Shown here: positions 58,798 through 64,000 of the stretch, one piece after another
Layout of the letters: every line of letters starts with the position of its first letter
How positions within the stretch are numbered: position 1 is the first letter of the stretch
Assembly (NCBI GenBank): GCA_027625915.1
Contig: JANTQA010000042.1
Location: 4,104,001-4,168,000 of the forward strand
Length of the DNA: 64,000 bases
Direction of reading: 5' to 3'
Source of the DNA: Anaeramoeba flamelloides
Lineage: Eukaryota > Metamonada > Anaeramoebidae
Translations under genes and position numbers: made by a program
The notes under the pieces: generated by a model
What the model was told of the DNA's origin: nothing
The model's database searches: none
What the model saw: only the letters and a program-made list of their open reading frames with translations

Positions 58798-60372
58798 TTA
58801 ATTCAGTGAATTTTCATTTAATAATCTTGGTATCCAAAAGAAATCATCCATTTGAAGAATAATTTTAGGTATTTGAATAGATTTCCAATTTTCAATTTTA
58901 ATTTGCTTAATATTTAATACCAAATCATTTTTGAATGAAAAATGAGGATTCACAATTTTTTGATTCGATTGTTTAATTGTTTGTTTAAAAAGGGAAAATT
59001 TTTTGGAAGATATTTTCTTTTGATCATAGTCATCGATTTTAAAATTTTTCAATATTTTCCAAACCTGTGTTATTGAAAGGGTGGGGCAAATATCTTTTGA
59101 AAGGGTAATTATATTTTCAATTTTGTTTATAAGTTTGCTTTTCATGATGATAACATTTGCTGCGTGGAATATTGGAATAAATTGCTCGCAAATTAAATGG
59201 TAATTTTTTTTTTTAAACCAATTGTTTAAAATTGTTATTTCTGATTTTATTTGAAAGGCAAACGATAAGGTCATCTTTTCTAAAAGGAACAAAGAATTCA
59301 TCACATAAAAGACTATTTTTTGTATTATTTTTAAAAAAATGTTTTGGATAATTACTTTTTGAAGATTATGAGATCTTAACAGATTGTTTAATTTCTTAAA
59401 GTTTTTGATTATTGATTGCATTGACGGCGGCTTCTTGTCTTGTTCTTTTTCTTTTTTGGATTTTGTATTTGTGTCGATGTTGTCCCCTGTGTCTGTTTCT
59501 GTGTCTGTGCCTGAATTTGTTTCCTTGTATGTTTCAAAACCTAAGATACTATTCTTTTCATTTTTGTTTTCAGAAAAGAGTTTTTTAATTGTATCCAAAG
59601 CTTTCTCACAGTGTTCTGATGTTAATTTCTGAATTTCTTCATTGATTAGTCTCTTTAAGAATGAAGAAATAGGATGGTAATTAATACCAGTGATTTGAAT
59701 TTTCTGGAAAGCAGCTAATGAAAAAGATAAATTTATCAAATTAAAAGAAATTGTTTCCAGATCGCACGTATCTTGAGCCACCAGGATCTCTAAAAAATTT
59801 AAATAAATTTTGATAAGTATTTCGTGTGTTGTTTGTTCAGGAACGCGCCGAAGGATTTGGAAAATGACACCACTTGCTCTTGGTATTGAATCATGGTACA
59901 ACTGATAATCCTTTCGAACAAACAGCTGTGGTAATAAGGAACTAAAGCCGGTTGCAATTTGATCGATTAATGTTACTCTGTTGATTTGGTCCACAAACAG
60001 TTGCTTTTCCTTGAGTTCCTGTTTGAATATTTTCACTAAGTGGTCCAATTTCCTTTTTATTTGTTTTTTTAAAACCAACCTCTTTTTTTCTTGTTGGATT
60101 TCTTTTAAATTGGAAAGCGATGGCGAATACATTATTCTTTGTTTTTTTTCGGGCTTGCTTCGTTTGGTTTCTTCAACAGAAAAAATTCCATCAGTTCTTT
60201 CCTTCTTAAGTTGCACTTTTTTAGAATCAAAACTTCTTGTTGAGGTGTAAAAATATTGTTTTGGTTTGTTGTATTGATCTGGTCTGATTGCTCGTTGTTT
60301 CTTATCAAGATGGAAATTGTGGCTTTTTCCTATATTAAACTGGCTCGTCAGTTTATGTTTTGTTGTATTCAT
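58798..60372 (-). CDS. DIL (dilute)-domain protein
   Basis: Intronless, 524 residues, ATG at 60372 and TAA at 58800-58798. The N-terminal 110 residues are basic and Ser/Lys-rich; a helical region follows (IDQIATGFSSLLPQLF onward). An acidic Thr/Asp stretch (GTDTETDTGDNIDTNT) precedes a DIL domain at about 335-455, with VMNSLFLLEKMTLSFAFQI, then SEITILNNWF, FIPIFHAANVIIMKSK, and CPTLSITQVWKILKNF ending IDDYD. The order of the asparagine-leader helix, the single tryptophan helix and the LT..Q...L..Y.P.D-type end is that of the cargo-binding DIL domain of myosin V, also found in afadin-like proteins. No motor, IQ or FHA domain is present, so this is a free-standing DIL protein, perhaps an adaptor in vesicle or actin traffic. 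The role is inferred from the domain only. Confidence 0.75.
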   Translation of the reverse strand: MNTTKHKLTSQFNIGKSHNFHLDKKQRAIRPDQYNKPKQYFYTSTRSFDSKKVQLKKERTDGIFSVEETKRSKPEKKQRIMYSPSLSNLKEIQQEKKRLVLKKQIKRKLDHLVKIFKQELKEKQLFVDQINRVTLIDQIATGFSSLLPQLFVRKDYQLYHDSIPRASGVIFQILRRVPEQTTHEILIKIYLNFLEILVAQDTCDLETISFNLINLSFSLAAFQKIQITGINYHPISSFLKRLINEEIQKLTSEHCEKALDTIKKLFSENKNEKNSILGFETYKETNSGTDTETDTGDNIDTNTKSKKEKEQDKKPPSMQSIIKNFKKLNNLLRSHNLQKVIIQNIFLKIIQKIVFYVMNSLFLLEKMTLSFAFQIKSEITILNNWFKKKNYHLICEQFIPIFHAANVIIMKSKLINKIENIITLSKDICPTLSITQVWKILKNFKIDDYDQKKISSKKFSLFKQTIKQSNQKIVNPHFSFKNDLVLNIKQIKIENWKSIQIPKIILQMDDFFWIPRLLNENSLN

Positions 60373-61636
60373 CCAAGAAAGAGAAAACTTTAAAAAATGA
60401 TATTTTGTTGTGGAATGTTTGACATTTTTAAATAATAATGGGTGTTGTTCTTAAAAAACAGTGTTGGGGTGGTCGAAAGGCAAGGGGGAGACTTGAGTAA
60501 AACATGTTGTAACCTTTAGAACTCACTTTTTACAAAAAGAGCTATTTTAGAATCAACAAAATCTATTTCTTATTGCTTTCGTTAATGAAAGTACCAAAGG
60601 AAATAGTTGTCTATTTACTAATAGTAATATTCTACTATTGGATCTTTACATTACAGATTTGGAGTAGATGAAAAAAAATAAAAGAAAGTATTAAAAAGTG
60701 TTGTTAATTGGTCCTGTTCATTTCATCTTATATAAACCCAAATTCTTCCAATTTGAGAAAAGTACAATAATTTTCATTTTCCAATGACTTTTTGAAGATC
60801 TTGGGGTTTTATTCATCCATTTTGAGGAAAAAATGATTTTGGTACTTTATATTGGTATTTGAATTATAAAGAGGAAATCATTTTCACTTCTTTTTGAATT
60901 TCCTTTTTCAAATAGAGTTTTCAAATTGCCACCTACTTGTTTGAGAACTGTATTTATATAAGAAAAATATAGAAAAGGAAATGAAAAATTATTCCTTTTT
61001 CTAATTCAAATACCAGTAAATACAAATTTACATTTCTTAATCAGAAAAAGATTATACTTTTTAAATTTGGAGAATTTAAGATTACAAACAACACTCTTTT
61101 GTATTAATAAAGATTAAAGTTCTTGAATATTTGCGGAAATATAAAAATAACTAGTTTTTTCCAAAAAAAATAATTGCAATACTCAGTTGTCAATAGGCAA
61201 TTAATGTTTTAAATCTATTACTAAAATCATAAACTAACACGATTTTAATCTCGGAAACTTTCTTCAAATAATTTCTTCAGATTCATTGTCTTCATAATTT
61301 TTAACTTTAGATTTGAGTTTGTAAAAAACCAAAAAATTATTACTTTCTTAAATTTTCAAACAGAAAATTACTTTTTGCCTTCATTTAGATCTGTTTTATC
61401 TTGTTTTAATATTATGTTATTCAATTTTACAATTTATGATCTCCTACATAGAAGTAAAAAAAAAAAAGAATTTTTCGAATTGTAAATCAATAAAAAGAAA
61501 AAATAATTCTAGATTTTCATTTTTTTTTCAAATCAAAAAACTCCTTTACAAAGAAAACTTTTTAATTCCAACAGTATTAAAAACTTTACTTCATATAACT
61601 TCGAATTTTAACAAACCTTTATCAACAAAAAATCAC
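60373..61636. other. Divergent intergenic region
   Basis: A 1.26 kb spacer between the divergent DIL-domain and coiled-coil genes, expected to hold both promoters. I see no clear repeat or RNA gene. The coiled-coil frame extends open back to 61436, but that part has AT-noise composition. Confidence 0.6.
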
Positions 61637-64000
61637 ATGACATTTAGAAAATTAGCTTTAAAATCGTCTCCATTAGTAAAAAAACAAATTGAAAAAGATG
61701 AACAACAAAAAGATTCTCTTATGAACGACTTAGATTCAAAGCTGGTTGAATTACTTAAATACAAAGAGTACTTTTTGTCACTCAAAGAAGAAATGGAACA
61801 ACAACAAACAAATTATGAAGACGAAAAACAAGTTCTTCAAAAACAAATCAGTCGGTTTAAAAAAATGGTTGAACAGCTAAGAAAGGACAAGGAAGAGGCA
61901 GAAAATTTTGCTGATCAGAGCAACAGCCAATTAGAAAAAATCAAATCTACAATTACAAAATATAATACAATTCTTCGAAAAGTCAAGAGTGATCTCAACA
62001 ATGCAAAGGTACAGGTCCAAGAATATAAAGATATGAATGATTTTAAGGAAAAAAAGATGGAGAAAGTCAATCAAGAAAAAAATCAATTAAATGAAGAAAT
62101 TGAAAATTTGAATCACCAATCCCAGAAAAAGGATCAACAAAATAAAAAACTCCGAAACCATATAAACCAACTTAAGTCAGAAAATCTTGACACACAACAA
62201 GACTTGCAGGAGATGATGGCTTTATTAGACCAAGCCAATAGCGGTAGACCAATTAACATGACAAACTACCGAACATCTTCAACAGTTCTACTTGACAATG
62301 ATTCTCCTTCAACAAGATTAAAGAGCCAACTAATATTCCTTGTTCAGAATTTGGGCAAATTAAAGAAACAAAACCAGAATTTAACAAACCAATTAAACAA
62401 CCAGAAAAGAAATTTTCAACAAGTCCAAGATCAAAAAAATGATTTCGAAAAGAAACTTCATATAAAAAGTGAACAAGCTAAAAATTGTCAAAATGTTTCA
62501 CATTTATTAGCAAGAGGTAATTTTTCAATCCTTTCATTTCTTATAGTTACTCAATTCTTATATGAAATTCCTTCTTGTCTTATGTTTTTTAAAGTTAACA
62601 AATAATTTAATAAACAACTTTATTTTGATTCAAATTATTTTTCTTCTAATTTTTTTAAATTGTATCTTTTCTCAAGTCACTTTCATTCTTTTCTTTAAAA
62701 GCCTTTTATCCTTTTTTTTCTTTCAAAAATTGAAATATTCAATAATTGTTAATTTAACGTATTTTTCATTTTTTTTTTGTTTTTAATTTTTTGTCTTATT
62801 TGAAATAGCAATTGTTCCACTACAACAAGAAAAAGAAAGTCTCGAACTTCAAAATGAATTTTTAAAAAAAGATCAAGGGATTATGACAATTTAAAAAACC
62901 AAGTTGATCAATTACAGCAACAGCTAAGCGGATCTTCACCAACAAGAAAAAAAAGCGAAAAATTCCAAGAAATAGTAAAAGAAGTCATTGAGAACCAAAA
63001 AATCCAACCTTTAAAAAAGATCTTGACACCTTCAAATTACAATTGTTATACAATTGAGAATACTACAAATGTTGTTAAATTAATCCCCAAAAAAGAAATC
63101 AGATCAACGATCCCAAGAAATTTATTATTAAAAGTTACAAGCTATTCCTCAATTCCTAATAATATTAATAACCAATTTAGCGAATATGACGATGAGGAAG
63201 TTGATGATGATGAGGACGAAGAAGAATATAGAGATGTTGAAAGATTCACTGAAATTATTACACACTTTTATCCAGAATACTTCACAGAATCAACCAACCT
63301 TAACTTTTCAAATGAATTTTTAGAAAAAGAAGAACAAGTGTTTGGTGAATTTTCAAGTCAACAATTTGGTGAAGGATCTCTACATAAAAACGATCCACAG
63401 ATCGACTTAATGAAGAAAATTGGACAAACAATGAAAGGCAAAATAAATAATTATCAAACAGAAAACGAAGAGCTTAAAAATAATAACCGACAACTGGGTG
63501 AGTTGAACCATAAATTACAAAGCGAATTAAATCTTTTTCAAAGAAAAAATCAAGAATTAGAAGATGACAATTTGGAGAAAAATACTACTTTGAATCAGAC
63601 AAACAGCACCATCCAACGATTAAAGATCAAAATACAAACGCTTGAAGAAGAACAAAACCTATTGGTACCTCCTAAGCAATTCGAAGAACTTGAAAGACAA
63701 TTACAAAATGCCAAAAGGCTATTAAGCAATAATACCAGGAAATTAAAGGAAACCCAATCAATGCTTTCAGATTACGAATTAGAAAACGACACACTCAAGG
63801 ACGATCTTGCTCAAAGGGACAAAGAAAAACAAACAAACAAAAGGAAATTAGATCTTCAAATTAATGAAAATAAAAATTTGTTACTTGAAATTCAAAAACT
63901 AAAAGATGAATTAGAATCATCCAGAAATGATCTTGAACAAGCCCAATCAAGTTCAGATAAATTTAAAAAAATGCTAAACCAAATGAAAAAACGAGATCAC
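61637..64000 (+). CDS. Long coiled-coil protein, 5' part, two exons
   Basis: Exon 1 is 61637-62516, the intron is 62517-62808 (292 nt, GTAATT to AAATAG), and exon 2 runs from 62809 to the window end. The chosen ATG gives MTFRKLALKS; an in-frame ATG at 61436 would add 67 residues of AT-noise-like sequence and looks less likely. Nearly all of it is heptad-rich Glu/Lys/Gln/Leu coiled coil (from about residue 20 to the end of exon 1, and again from about 63470 to the end). Between them lies a non-coiled region with an acidic patch ([16 protein letters not shown], about 63185-63230). In exon 2 the first 28 codons (to DQGIMTI) end at TAA, but the coiled coil continues without a stop in another frame (from about 62871, DYDNLKNQVDQL) to base 64000. 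The switch lies at A7 (62864-62870). Golgin, myosin-tail or tethering function are all possible; none is shown. Confidence 0.75.

Noticed and set aside
61436-61636. Earlier ATG for the coiled-coil gene
   Set aside because: The extra 67 residues lack the heptad composition and resemble translated AT-rich leader; kept only as an alternative.

Overview
This is a very AT-rich eukaryotic nuclear window with homopolymer A and T tracts throughout. It carries about nine protein genes. It looks like a free-living protist, probably amoeboid: proteins have long Asn, Gln, Glu/Lys and Arg-Gly runs, introns are GT-AG, and TAA and TAG both end recognisable genes, so the code looks standard. I cannot fix the lineage. 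The repeat-rich proteins suggest Amoebozoa or Anaeramoeba-like amoebae, but that is an inference. No tRNA, rRNA, CRISPR or virus-like element was recognised.

Layout. 1-5764 (-): 5' part of a dynamin-related GTPase split by a 4.2 kb intron. 5.8-11.4 kb: repeat-bearing intergenic DNA. 11422-15276 (+): intronless FHA/AAA+ ATPase of the plant type. 18677-18949 (+): small protein with a DUF4050 / Gag1-like clamp signature. 23871-26400 (-): three-exon uridine kinase-CYTH protein (TTM1/2, udkC type) whose P-loop lies on a 36-nt exon. 28975-29281 (-): an orphan Cdt1-like exon. 29489-42972 (-): a Dbp5/DDX19 DEAD-box helicase in three exons spread over 13.5 kb by introns of 7.3 and 3.7 kb. 46950-55982 (+): UTP20, read in successive frames. 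58798-60372 (-): a DIL-domain protein. 61637-64000 (+): a long coiled-coil protein that runs off the end.

The genes are housekeeping functions (membrane fission, AAA remodelling, nucleotide metabolism, mRNA export, 18S rRNA maturation, traffic or cytoskeleton) and do not form a pathway. The unexplained material is in long introns and spacers. It includes three related families of short TA-flanked inverted-repeat elements, one still encoding the end of a Tc1/mariner transposase; two LINE 3' remnants; a dispersed family of short palindromes; and a degenerate repeat of about 185 bp. The other main observations are homopolymer-linked frame changes in two genes and an AAA ATPase that has kept its Walker motifs but lost its pore-loop aromatic and arginine fingers.
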